Both the position numbers and the translations under genes were made by a program. From positions 2,067,917-2,131,916 of the forward strand of contig VZSE01013216.1 of NCBI GenBank assembly GCA_013398275.1: a stretch of 64,000 nucleotides of DNA, read 5' to 3'. The stretch is from Promerops cafer. Lineage: Eukaryota; Chordata; Aves; Passeriformes; Nectariniidae. Under the pieces are notes generated by a model. The model worked only from the letters and a program-made list of their open reading frames with translations. It was not told where the DNA came from and made no database searches. Shown here piece by piece: positions 47,201 through 58,140 of the stretch; the first letter of the stretch is position 1; each line of letters opens with the position of its first letter.

Positions 47201-50200
47201 CTTTGCTATTCTGATCTAAAGCCAAGAAAGAAGAAAAGAAGAGACACAAGTCATCTTCCTCATCCAGTGACTCGGAAAGTTCAAGCGATTCAGAATCATC
47301 TTCTGATTCATCATCGGATTCTGAGAGTGCTTCAGAAGAGAAATCTAAAAAACGAAAAAAGAAACACAAAAGAAATTCCAAGAAACATAAGAAAGAGAAG
47401 AAAAAGAGAAAGAAAAGCAAGAAAAGGTCAGTTTTGAGATTTGTTTTGTTACATGTACACCATACAGTACCATTCTCTTGTCTTAAAACTACAGACTACT
47501 TTTCTGTAAACTAGCAATGCAGGTTTTGTAGTCTGGGAGATAGTTGGTTTCCATATACAAGAATAAATTTTCTGATATGAACGTGAAGGGTCATGTTCAT
47601 GTGCCTAATGTACTGAAGCTTGTAAAGGAGTAAACAAATGGACTAAAACTTCAGTTGGCTTGAAAAGTTGAAGGAGTGGTAAGTTTGAAATGGGTAGGGA
47701 TAGTTTGTTGCCCATTTACTTAAATTTTCTTCTGTACAATTCAGTTTGAACCATATGCGGCGGAACTTACAAAAATGTAGCATGCAGGAATATAGCAAAA
47801 TTAAACATAAAATTAATAAATTAACGTACTTAATTTTTTTGTCTGATATGCCAAAACTCTTGCAGTTTCACTGGAAGATAATAAAACTGAGAAAGCAGTC
47901 TTGCTTCTGAGAATGTTATTTTGAATCTAATAGTTTTGTTATAGTTCAGTGTGAGATAAAAGTTGTCAGTGTATCCTGGTTTAAGGCAAATTTGAGAGGA
48001 AACTCCCAAAGGGGTCTCTCTAAAAAAGCAGATTCAAGTTCCCCCTCCCCCAACTCCTTCGGGAAAAGATTTCCTTGGAGAAAAGTGGAAAAAACTTTAT
48101 TTAACAAGCAAAGTATTCACAAGCATAAAAAATAAATAATATTAAACAATAAAACCTCTCTCTGTTCTGAAGAGATGGCAAATTCAGAGGGTCCTTGTCG
48201 TGGGGTGTAACTTGCCTCACTCAGTCTCTTAGCAGTCCCTCCAGCACTGGAATGCAGCGTCCCAGGCCCTGGTGGGCCACAGGTGGTTTTCTGGGTTTTC
48301 AGTCCAGAGCAGGTTTGAACAGTTCCAAGAAAAAGAAAAACCACACTCCGGGGGACTTCTCTGCCTCAGTTAGCTAAAAAACTAACTAAAAGCAAAGGAG
48401 AGCTCTGTCCCGCTGTCTGCTGCAGACAACACAGTCCAGGAGAAGGGTGCAGGGGAGCCAAGTGCAGTTTCTGGTAACAAACTCCATGCTCCTTCTCTCC
48501 CCCTTTGCTCTCGGAACCAGTCTTAAAGCTGCAGAACTTAATATCCAGCATAAACAGAACAGATGACTGGGGATACAAGCATCATGAAGTCACCCCAGGA
48601 CACAGTGCAAGTCACATTTTTCTAAGCTAGCAGTGAAATTTAAGAAACATTCACTTAGGGCAGTGCTGCCTAAACACTGTTCCTGTGCACCTAAGCCCTT
48701 TTCACAGAAGTTTGTAAATTGCTTGGAATTACTATAGTCTGTGGACAGTTATATATGCTAGTGTAAAATCTGAAGTTTTAGTCTCCTGATAGTGTTGTTA
48801 AAAGAAAATAAATTAAACAAAAAAGTTGTATCTGAATAGAGAGTATGTATATGTTCAGTGTTGCACCATTGTAATTAGTAGAGAAAAAGTGTTGGTCAGA
48901 AATCTACTGCAATTGTATACTTTGGAACAAAGATATCATGGGGGGAAAAAGTTGTTTCTGAAACAGCTCTGTTTTCTGAAATTCTTGTGGTATCATTGTA
49001 TATTGAATTAAGATGATTTCCAAATTATTGAACAGATGGAAAGGTCTTCCCTCATCCAAATAACTCATTACGCGTATTTTCTATACAAAAATAAAGCTCA
49101 TCCAGTGAAAGTGAAGATGAAAATACTGAAGCACAGCCATTATCTACTGTCCGTCCTGAAGAAATTCCTCCTGTACCAGAAAACCGGTTCCTGATGAGGA
49201 AAAGTCCTCCTAAAGTAGATGACAAAGAAAAGGAGAGAAAAAGCAGAGAGAAGGAAAGAGAGAGGTAATATATCTGGTTGAAGTCTTGACTATGTGCTGG
49301 CAATGGTATGGTCACATTACTATTTTAGAACTCTAACGTTGAATCTTTTCCATATTGAACAGTTCCATGTTGTAAGCACTGCTGGATGAAAAATAGATTT
49401 CTCCCTTTATTGGAAACTATTGTCTTTGTCCTAGAACAAAGGCTTAATCTTTGAAAATGGTTTTAGTGAGTAAAGAATGTATAATGACTGGCTCAATTTC
49501 ATTTAGAATGCATTGGAACTGTCCAATCTGAGTCTATAATTTATCCTTTTTTCAAAAATTGAAAAACCTGGAAATCTTGTAAAATTATTGTGGTCACAAA
49601 TTGAAGTTTTACTGTGTAGTTGTTACTGTCTGCTGTAAAATGAAATTGTGTGTTTTCATTTAGTTTCTGAAGAGGTTTTAATACTGATTTTCCTTCTTTT
49701 TTAATTGTACAAACAATATCATTCTTTTTTAATTATTTTTAGTAATCTATCAAATTCACAGTCAACATACCAGAGAAGGCTGTTAGTCACCAGATCTGGA
49801 AGGAAAATAAAAGGAAGAGGACCAAGGGTAAATGTTTCTAATCTGTTCTTCAAAATAAGCGAGGTGGTAGCACAGTCTCACTGCTGGTGTTACTAATCAC
49901 ATTCATTGGGATAGTTGATTTTAAAAAAAGAAGTGCATCGTAATTGATTTGGGGACTGAGGCTTGAAGGAGGACAGAAAAGAAAATTAAATTACCTGTTT
50001 GCCTACTGGATCTGTTTGAAGAAGGGGGCGAGAGGGGAAAAAAAAAAAGTTTTAAGTTAATATGGCAGTATTTAAATTGGTGAATGGAACTAGCTCAAAA
50101 AGGATTCTAGTGAACACAGAACCAGTAAGATATCAGTGCTGAGAATGTGGGGAAGAATTCTCCCCTTTTTGGCAGGGAGGAGCTGTCAATTAGGCTCTTT

Positions 50201-52187
50201 TAATATTGTGAAGCCATATGCTATGTGCTGCATGTAGGAAATGTTTTTAACATTGAAGTCTCCCTCAAATTTTTAGTCAAAGATGCAAATCTCCGTTGTT
50301 AGTAAACAAACATTAGCATTTGTGCAAATTAAAAGTAGCAGAAAGCCTCTCCTCAGACTACAAAAATCCTGAAGTAGACATTACCTTAAAATCAGTTATT
50401 TGATCAGACACTTTGTATTCCCTCTTTAGTTAAATGGCAGATACATTTTCAGCAAGTTAGTAACTTGTCAGTGGAAACTAGGTACATAAATGTGAAGTGT
50501 CATATTAGGTGCTGTGCAGAACTGACTGCTGGGGTGAAAATCATACTTAGGTGTCACAGCACGTGAAATTCAAACTAAGGCATAATTTTCTCTTTTTTAC
50601 TCCAAGCGTTACCGGACGCCTTCCAGATCCAGGTCAAGAGATCGATTCCGGCGCAGTGAAACTCCTCCACATTGGAGGCAAGAAATGCAAAGAGCTCAAA
50701 GAATGAGAGTGTCTAGTGGAGAAAGATGGATAAAAGGAGACAAGTAAGATTATTTCTTTCTGGAACATGCGCATACGTATTTATTTTTAATTTTTTCGTT
50801 CTTAATTTCTTACTTTTTTATTCATTTAAAAGTAATACCTATTATTTTGGATTTTCAATTACAATTGCTTTCAAGAAGCCAGGGTGCTGACTTGATTATT
50901 CCATTATTTAATTATGTATGAGTTTAACCATGCTACTGCAAATACAGTTACTAATAAAAATGATCTGATGTGAAGTTTTAGTTGTGAAGCTGTCTCACTT
51001 CTGGTTTGATTTTTCAGAGTGGAGGGAAATGAAAACTTTTAAAAAATTGTATCTTTTTCTCTCCAAGGAGTGAAATAAATGAAACCAAGAAAGATAATCA
51101 AAAGAGCCCAGGAAGAGGAAGAGAGAGAAGAATATCAGACCACAGGCAAGTTTCTGAAAGTCCAAGCCGAAGAGGGGAAAAAGAGAAGAAAAAAGATCAC
51201 AAATCCAGCAGTAAAGACAGGGAGACAAGACGAAATTCAGAAAAAGATGACAAGCATAACAAAAGCAAAGCCAAGAAGAGAGCTAAATCTAGAAGCCATA
51301 GTAAAAGCAGAGAGAAATCAAAAAGTAAAGAAAGAGACTCCAGGCACGGCAGACATGATGAAAAGAGACTAAGGTCACGAAGCAAAGAGAGAGACCATGA
51401 GAAAGGTAGAGAAAAAGAAAAGCACTATGATTCTAGAGGGAGGGAGAAAGAAAGAAGTAGGAGCAAGGAGAGAAGTAAAAGAGCAAGCTCAAGAAGTAAT
51501 GAACAAGAGCATAGGAAGAGCAAAGACAGAGAGAAACGCAAGTCAAGAAGCAAAGAACGTGAGCATGCTAGAGGAAAACACAGCTCCAGCAGCAGAACAA
51601 GGGATCGAAGCAAAAGCAGAGATAGGGGTAGGAGAGGAAGATCAAGAAGCAGGGACAGGGATCGCAGTAGAAGTAAGGACTATTCAAGGAATAGAGATAG
51701 AGAAACAAGAAGGAGAGGAAGATCAAGAAGCAGAGAAAGGAGAGGTACACCAGATAAATACAGAGGAAGAGAAAATAGGAGGAGGAGAGAATCAAGGAGT
51801 TCAGAGAGGGATGAAAGTCAAAGCAGAAACAGAGAGAGGTATTCAAACAGGGAAAGTAGAAGCTCATATAAGAGGAATGATAGTGAAAGCCAAAGGAAGA
51901 GGCGTTCAAAAAGCCGTGAAAGTAGTAGTCCTGACTCTAGCAGAGATAAGAAGTCTAGCAGAGATCAGGATAGAAGTCCAGACTCAAAAAAGAGACCAAG
52001 TAGCAAAGAGAGAGAATCAAAAAAATCATACTCACGCAGCAGTAAAGAAAAGGAAAAGACCAGATCCTCAGTAGAAAAAGAAATAAACCAAAAATCAAAG
52101 AGTCAGGAAAGAGATCATGCTCCTAGTAAGGATAAAAAGTCTGATCGTGAAACAAGTCCTGGAACAGATGATGACAGGCATGGATGA
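35154..52187 (+). CDS. PPIG: PPIG (cyclophilin G, SR-cyclophilin), 12 coding exons
   Basis: Nuclear peptidyl-prolyl isomerase of the Moca family that binds the RNA polymerase II CTD and splicing factors (established knowledge). Coding exons: 35154-35214, 35327-35401, 37539-37646, 38153-38197, 40128-40215, 41305-41334, 41428-41567, 47222-47426, 49097-49264, 49743-49827, 50607-50743, 51068-52187. Phases agree and give 753 aa; human is 754. Domains: a cyclophilin fold at about 8-176 with H66, R67, F72, Q75 and F125 of the active site (FHRVVKDFMIQGGDF, GSQFFI). H133 in TPHLDG replaces the cyclophilin A tryptophan, as in the human protein. Next come a serine-rich acidic run and a lysine-rich stretch (183-251), a conserved segment with RRLLVTRSGRKIKGRGPR (about 318-335), and a long RS/RE-rich tail to the stop. 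GCCATGG is an ideal start context. It diverges from FASTKD1. Confidence 0.97.
35327..35401 (+). CDS. PPIG: PPIG coding exon 2 (cyclophilin)
   Basis: Acceptor TTTTTCTAG|CT; donor ACAG|GTTTGT. Encodes AGRVVFELFSDVCPKTCENF and RCLCT. Confidence 0.95.
37539..37646 (+). CDS. PPIG: PPIG coding exon 3 (catalytic H66/R67)
   Basis: Acceptor TCTTTAG|GT; donor GAAG|GTATGA. Encodes EKGTGKSTQKPLHYKSC and LFHRVVKDFMIQGGDFSE, with the catalytic arginine. Confidence 0.95.
38153..38197 (+). CDS. PPIG: PPIG coding exon 4 (45 nt)
   Basis: Acceptor TCTTTTAAG|GA; donor GAAG|GTAAGA. Encodes NGRGGESIYGGFFE. A short in-frame exon. Confidence 0.94.
38691..38752. repeat. 31-nt tandem duplication
   Basis: TTTGTCCAGAATGTAGTGGA plus GCATCT occurs at 38691 and again at 38722, so the unit is 31 nt with almost no divergence. 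Confidence 0.9.
40128..40215 (+). CDS. PPIG: PPIG coding exon 5 (cyclophilin core)
   Basis: Acceptor TTTCTTTAG|AT; donor TTTAT|GTAAGT. Encodes ESFAVKHNKEFLLSMANRGK then DTNGSQFF. Confidence 0.95.
41305..41334 (+). CDS. PPIG: PPIG coding exon 6 (30-nt micro-exon)
   Basis: Acceptor GGAAACAACAG|A with no adjacent pyrimidine tract; donor GATGG|GTAAAT. Completes ITTKPTPHLDG, including H133. The exon is 30 nt and its skipping would keep frame. Confidence 0.9.
41428..41567 (+). CDS. PPIG: PPIG coding exon 7 (end of cyclophilin fold)
   Basis: Acceptor ATTCTTCAG|G; donor AAAG|GTAAAG. Encodes HHVVFGQVISGQEVVREIEN through RILSCGELIPKSK. Confidence 0.95.
46265..46397 (-). repeat. SINE-like element: tRNA-Ile-type head with CR1-type tail
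   Basis: Begins CACAGAATTACAGAGTATTC, the reverse complement of a CR1-type tail. It ends with the reverse complement of a tRNA 5' half (ATGCTCTGACCAGCTGAGCT), preceded by a B-box-like GGGTCAAAC. The architecture resembles songbird TguSINE1. It lies antisense in PPIG intron 7. Confidence 0.7.
47222..47426 (+). CDS. PPIG: PPIG coding exon 8 (Ser/acidic and Lys-rich)
   Basis: Acceptor GATCTAAAG|CC; donor AAAAG|GTCAGT. Encodes KKEEKKRHKSSSSSSD, a Ser/Asp/Glu run, then Lys/Arg clusters resembling nuclear localisation signals. Confidence 0.93.
47972..48602 (-). mobile_element. Solo LTR of an endogenous retrovirus with 5-bp target duplication
   Basis: 631 nt bounded by TATCCTGG (decayed from TGTCCTGG) and CCAGGACA, flanked by an identical CAGTG at 47967-47971 and 48603-48607. 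Read on the minus strand it starts TGTCCTGGGGTGACTTC and has AATAAA about 130 nt before its end, as in a U3-R-U5 LTR. A 5-bp duplication suits an ERVL-type element. No internal viral genes are present. It lies antisense in PPIG intron 8. Confidence 0.85.
49097..49264 (+). CDS. PPIG: PPIG coding exon 9
   Basis: Acceptor AATAAAG|C; donor GAGAG|GTAATA. Encodes SESEDENTEAQP then STVRPEEIPPVPENRFLMRK and a charged RE/KE tail. Confidence 0.93.
49743..49827 (+). CDS. PPIG: PPIG coding exon 10 (conserved core)
   Basis: Acceptor ATTTTTAG|T; donor CAAGG|GTAAAT. Encodes YQRRLLVTRSGRKIKGRGPR, the family's conserved non-catalytic motif. Confidence 0.93.
50607..50743 (+). CDS. PPIG: PPIG coding exon 11
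   Basis: Acceptor CTCCAAG|CG; donor GACAA|GTAAGA. Encodes RYRTPSRSRSRDRFRRSETP then PHWRQEMQRAQRMRVSSGER and WIKGD. Confidence 0.94.
51068..52187 (+). CDS. PPIG: PPIG terminal coding exon (RS domain)
   Basis: 1120 nt after CTCTCCAAG; TGA at 52185-52187. 373 codons dominated by Arg, Ser, Lys, Glu and Asp (SRSREK, RSRSKER and similar), ending SPGTDDDRHG. Extremely purine-rich on the coding strand. Open frames in other phases here are composition artefacts. Confidence 0.95.
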
Positions 52188-52345
52188 GTTTGTGGACTTA
52201 ATGTTTCCATTGTCTCAAAGTTTTAGAGACGTTTTGGGGAACGCCTTTTTTAAAGATGTGGACTTCAGTTTGGTCTTTTGATAATCTAAAACCTGGATCA
52301 TTTGTACTGCTAAAGTTTTAATAAACTTGAAATGAAAAACAAATT
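52188..52345 (+). other. PPIG: PPIG 3' UTR (short form)
   Basis: AATAAA at 52320-52325, about 135 nt after the stop, predicts cleavage near 52340. Later AATAAA motifs, for example at 55811-55816, could give longer forms. Confidence 0.6.
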
Positions 52346-55300
52346 ACATGTGTAATACAGTGTGCTGTGTTTTAAAATATTCATTGGATTATGTATCCTT
52401 GTGTGTTGTCAGCTAGAAAGGTAACTTCCATGCCACTTTTATTTTTTTACCTGATGAACATAGTTCAGTGCAAGCAATGGCTGCCTGCGAAGAGGCTTGT
52501 TCCATATATGAAGAAGAAAGGTGCAGATAAACTACATGTCATCTTAAAGCTAGGAGAATATTGTGAGGTGTCCATTACTCCAGTCTTGCTACATCTATTT
52601 TTCAGTAGGTATAAATCCTAAGGAAATTTATTTGTAGAGGTAAATTATGTTTGTTTTTATTGTAATCACAAAGTGAATTAATTTAAGTAAATCTTTATTG
52701 TTTGTACTTCTGTCACTACCAGCAGTAGAATTCATTCATGTTGTAAGGCAGTCATCTGTGTTTGGGAGTTATTTCCCTGTCCTAAAAAATTTTTTAAGTG
52801 CTCATCAGCATATCTTTTTTCCCTGTAACCTCTCCATTCTGTGCTTTCATGTCGTCTACTGCAGAAATGGATGCTTCAGACTGCCCTGCCTCAGTTGCCT
52901 AATTAGTGAATGCACAGAGATGAAACAGATGACCAGAATTTACAGTGACGTTAGATAAGGAACCAGGAAATCCTTTCAACTTTTGTTTCTTAACAAGTCC
53001 ATGAGAAAACTCTTGCAGTTCTCCAGTATCAGTTTTTGGAGTAGTTGAAACAGAATTTCAAGTAATGTTTTAAAATGTGCTCTTAATTTTTTTTTTAAAC
53101 CGAGATTTGCTTTCTTCGTTGTTTCCCCTCATTCTAAAGACTGTGAATTCCTTCTCATTCTCTACTACGTCCCACAAACCAATTCCCTCCCTTTTCCGCT
53201 TTCCTCTCCTGCCTCTAGGTCCCACCCCAGTTTGTATTTCACCACCAAGCCTTCACGTGGAAGAGGAGGAGTTTGGCTTGTGTTGCTGCAGCAGTGCCCC
53301 CATATGTGCAATCCCCAAAGAGCAGCTGGCATGTGGTAACTCAGTGCAGTGGTCTGAAAGGATAGATCTGGTACAAACCCTAATGCTCCTTCCAGTCCAT
53401 GAAACTATTCACATCTAAGACTGGAAAATCTTGAAAGGCCTGAAGGGATGTCACAAGCATTAATCTTAAGCTGTCAAAGCAAAATAGTATTGTAATAGTT
53501 GAAATTTTTGCCAAATCTTTCACTAGATGACACAACTTGCTTTTACTTTGTAATGAGTTTGTCAACATTTTCTCTTTGTGATCAGTGTTTGTTTACAGCA
53601 GATTAGGAGAAATGCCGAAACTTGCTTGACATTGTGACCCAGACAGTTGGTATTGTAAAGAAAAATGGTTGTGTCTTGAAAGCAAAAGAAAACCTAGGAT
53701 TGTGAACAACATAAGCAATGTTTTTAAAGGAAGAAAACTGGAAGTGTGTAGAGTGACTTTTTAGCAGAATAGTTAGTGGAGCTGCTTTGGCTGTCAAGTG
53801 CTTTTTTACTGTTTTAGAAACATCTATGGATTTTGCATTTCAGTGGTCATTTTTTGCAGAATGTTTAAAAATGTTCCTAGTCCACGTGTGGGTGGATGAC
53901 ACTGCAATTACTTAAGAGAACTCAGAGGAGTGAACCTAAGACCTTGATAGTGGATCTCTTCTGTCTGAACTTTGTAGGACTTCAGAGAAGTTGTAGTCCT
54001 ACTTTGGGGGACTGTAGTAAGAGTAAAGGTAGGAAGTTAGGATTCAGAAAATTTTGTGTGGCAGCTTAACCATGCATTTATACTGTGCTATGCATGCCTT
54101 GTGCTTCAGAGTCTCATTTAAAAACTGTTTGCAATGTTGTTTCATTATTTTAAATAGAGCTGACACATGAGCAAGCTATTGCTGAAGAAGTTTATTTGCA
54201 CTACTGAGAATATTCTTGCCAATATCACTGAAGCTTGTATAAGCATGTAAACAAAACAATCCACAACTATACTGGCTCTGCTGTAGAAGAAGTGGGGGAA
54301 ATACAGGCAGTCAGCAATACAGCAATCCATAGAATATATATTTTTTAAGTTGTGTTTAGTTAAAAATCTCAAAATGGAGATTATATCCAGTTGTAGTTTG
54401 CAGTTGTTGCTACTTATTTTAAAAGATGCACTTGCATACCCTTTGTTACAGTTCAAAAAATTATTTGCATAACTTAAATGGACTTTAATTCTTTCATAGC
54501 ACATTAAAAATCCATCTGAGTTGGTGGCACAAAGCCCATTTTCTTTTTTTTAATGTACTTAGGTTTTGTTTAAAACCTGGCTACACTAAATTGCATGTGG
54601 TGGGATACAGTTACCTGTATTGTATCTGGTGGTAAATGGGTTTAGTGTGGAGCACTTTGTTTAAACAGAAACACAGTTACAGTCTTGTACAAGGGAGGGT
54701 TTGCCAGATTTGTGCTTTATCAAACTGGAAATTGAGAATGTTTATTAAGAACTTGGAGGGATTAAAACACAATCCCAGGGACAGCAAGATGTCTCTAAGC
54801 ACTAGTCAGTCCTTGCTGCCTTGTCAGGAGGCACTGACTGTTGCTTTTGCAGTCCTGGAACTGTTTATTCCCTCAGTGACAGAGCTTTCCTGTTCCCAGC
54901 CTCACAGTAGCTACCTTGTGCTGTAGTCACAGTATAGCTTAGTGCCATCTTTGACATCTGTGTCAGGTCATTCATTGGCTTTTGGCTCAGAGGACTGATT
55001 TGGAAGAATTTAAGTATTCCAGAGGCAGTACAAACAGTGCTCATGATCTTTCCTTGTGAATGTGGGAAAAAAGTAGTAGAGTACAGCTTTTTCTGCTGGT
55101 ACCCCAGAACTGACCTTATTCCAGGGAATTAATGAACCCCAAGACACAATGTAAAATGAGGGCAGGGATTGCTGGGCTAACTTTGTAAGTGAATGTTTAA
55201 GTGTCCATACAGGCTTGAAATAACTTCCGAAGGTTAGATGTGCATTCTCTGTTGTATTGACAATAGATGCTGAGATTTTACTAATACCATGCAACATATA

Positions 55301-58140
55301 GATACCTGGAATGCTGAATTTTTGACAGTGGCTTTCTAAACTTTATTAGAAAGAGACTGTTACTTTATGCTGGATTCTCTGGGTACTGCCATCAACTCAG
55401 AAGCAGAAATTCTTGCTGAGGGTGGGTAGATAGAATGTGCAGTTACGTAGACACTATTACCTGTAAAAAATGTGTTGCTATCTGCTAGCTCTTTAACAGC
55501 CATAGTGTTTCAGTTGTTCTGTTTGTTTCAGTTGGTTGTTTTTAAGAGAAAAGGCAATGGTTGCATTTTAACACTTTGTTCTATTTGGTTGTTAGAATTT
55601 TAGCCTGAAACTTTGCACTTTGTACTTGAAATCCCAGACCACAGGCTTTTCTTGCAGTGTTCTTTGTTTGATACGTTGAAGAATTTGCAGTGATCCCCAA
55701 TAATGTCTGATTTGTAATAGTGTCAGCCTGGCAAATGGATTTTAGGTTTATGTAAACAAAAGAAGCAGTCCTTTAGCTGCCTTTTCTGGAACTGTTGATT
55801 TATTGAAGCAAATAAAGTATTTTTGGAAACACCTCTAGGGGCATGATAGACTCATTGCTTTTCTGATAAGCAAAAATGTATATTCTGGCTTTTAGGACTT
55901 TCCTTAAGCAATAGAAAACCTAAAGATATACATACTGTACTCTTATAAAAGCAGCAACCATGAAAGTGTTCTTCTTGGGGGGTTGTTGATTTTGTTTTGG
56001 TGTTTTGAAGGGGTTTTTTTTTGTGGGGAGGTGGTGGTTGGCCACACTTGTAGAGTCAATGTAATGGAAATGTAAAGAACTGTTATGTACCTCCCCTTTG
56101 CTGAAAATAGTCATTTTCCTAATGCAGTATTTAACTGAATTATTAAAGAAAATGCAAGACATCAAGAAGTCTGTGAACTGTATTTTGCAAAATTTGAATT
56201 TGATACAGTTCTGCAGTTACCTAGCATAAAACTTTAGCTTTCCATTTTGGTGCATATATACTTCTAGTTTAACTCTTACTTCTCACCCTTGAACAATTCA
56301 TGTCATTAGGAACACTGTTTCAACAAAACTTTGCTGAGTAAAGGCCAAAAGTAATGTTCACCTGTTTGTTTGTTGAAGTGTCATATGAAAATAAGTCTTC
56401 TAGTTCTAGTATGAAATTCCACAAAAGGAATAGCAGTAATAAAATATTTTAAAAGTGAATTTAGATAGTAAAACTACATAAGGTGAAGATGTATTTTGTG
56501 AAAGAATTAGTAAATTGGTATCTTTCCTTAATCATAAAGTCATTGTTCAAATAAAACTAATAGAGCAGTTAACATGCGTAAGTTCAGAGGAGAAATCTTG
56601 AACTGCTGAATATGCATGTGATTGGTTTTAAAATTATATTTGTATTCATGGAAGTTCTAAGACATTAAAAGGACTAAGTAAACTGAATTAATGCAGCACC
56701 ATGATTTTGAATTTAAATTTTGCAATATGTAAACACTTAAGGAAACTCGCTATTTTTGGCAGGAAGTTAGACATGGGTACATATCCCCGTCTTAAGAGGT
56801 AGTCTGTATGTGGCTTTAGCCATAGCTGCTGTTGGAAAGAGTGGTTGAAAGGATTGGAAACAATTTAGGTATATTAAATTATGAACAATGGTAAGAGGAA
56901 GTAGCTGATAAGTGTGTTCCTTCAGCTAAAAGAATTGTTAATTATACCGGCAGTATTGTGCATGTAGCATTTAGCAGAGTATTTTGTAATTAACCATAGT
57001 CTTTTGGACATTTTGTAATTTTTAGTTCATAACAGGGAAGATTATTCAGTTGTAAGCTGGGAGAATGAGTTCTTGATTTGAAATGTACAAGTTGTGTACT
57101 AAAGTACTTCTCAGAAATAAATAATTTTTTTGCTTATTTGTTAGTGTATTCCATGTCTGCCACATGTGCTTCTTGCAGTATTAGCATCTTCTGCATTTAG
57201 AGAAATAATAATTTCTAAGTCATATTGTGCAACCTGTGCTTGTAAATTCACAGAATATTCCAAGTTAGAAGGGTCCTACACGAATCATCAGGTCAGCTCT
57301 TTTAGGTGAGTGGGCCATATCATGGATCAAATCCATGAGCACAGCATTATTCGTGCCATGCTCTGATCAAGTGAGCTCATCTCAGGGTAAATGTGCTTGG
57401 CCAACCTCCAGCCTTCTAAAGTGCTGCTACTTTGATTACAGATTTACAAGGCAGTGATTTGATGTCAGGGTATTACCTCCTCAGTTAAACCATGATCAAT
57501 AAACTTTTACTGAAGACATGAAGTTAGATTTTTATTCGATGTTACATTAGTAGATAGTGTCAAGTAGTAGGTGCAATTAATAATTTCTATGACAGAATGG
57601 CAAATGAGTTGATTATGTTTATATTGTAACATATAAAAATGCAGCCATGTAATGAAGCTGACCTAGTGTCTTAATTGTGAACTCTGCTTGTTGCCAACTA
57701 TGGTCTTTTATTTGAAAAAATACAAGTCTTTGTGTGTGTGTCTGAATGTGAAGCAGAATAGTTTTCACTAGTTACAGAAAAACTATCTGTTCAATATAAA
57801 TGTAAATGGAATGGTAACACCTTACAGTCAGTTTAGAAACAAGTGGAAGTGGAAGAACAACTTTCAATCAAAAAGTCGCCTACAGCAGTATCACGACCTG
57901 GCTGGTTGGCAGCAGAGTGCTTAGGAGATGACAGGGAAGTGTTTTTCCCACTTCCTGTAGTCAGGTCAGCTGGAGTGCTAGATAGAGAGTCTTGCTGGAG
58001 ACATCTCCCATAAACGATTAAAAGACAGCCAATGCCACAACTTCTCAAGATACTATTCCTACCTTCCGTTGCATTCTCCAAAGTAAAAGTAAGTAGAAAA
58101 CTGTCACAAATAAAAGGTACAGTCAACATGGATTTTATTG
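52346..58140. other. PPIG 3' flank, intergenic or distal 3' UTR
   Basis: AT-rich with several poly(A) signals. It contains a SINE-like element at 57247-57386 and an unassigned open frame on the minus strand ending at 57833. No spliced gene is supported. Confidence 0.55.
57247..57386 (-). repeat. SINE-like element, second copy
   Basis: Same layout as the element at 46265: a tail reading TTCACAGAATATTCCAAG, a middle with GGGCCATATCATGGATCAAA, and a tRNA-head reverse complement ending in GTGAGCTCATCTC. It is clearly diverged from the first copy. Confidence 0.7.

Larger units (their letters stand above)
35215..51067 (+). other. PPIG: PPIG coding-region introns
   Basis: AT-rich introns. 38198-40127 holds a 31-nt tandem duplication (38691-38752). 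41568-47221 holds a SINE-like element (46265-46397), plus about 1.4 kb of moderately GC-richer unassigned sequence at 42.58-43.95k. 47427-49096 holds a solo LTR (47972-48602). I recognise nothing in 35402-37538, 37647-38152, 40216-41304, 49265-49742, 49828-50606 or 50744-51067. Confidence 0.7.

Noticed and set aside
51425..51909. Leu/Ser/Phe-rich minus-strand open frames opposite the RS exon
   Set aside because: Direct complement of Arg/Ser/Lys codons, with no start context, splice structure or family resemblance.
51397..52074. Long plus-strand open frame rich in Lys/Glu/Val in the last PPIG exon
   Set aside because: It is out of phase with the PPIG RS frame, which joins correctly to exon 11 and ends at the conserved C-terminus; the false frame arises from purine-rich codons.
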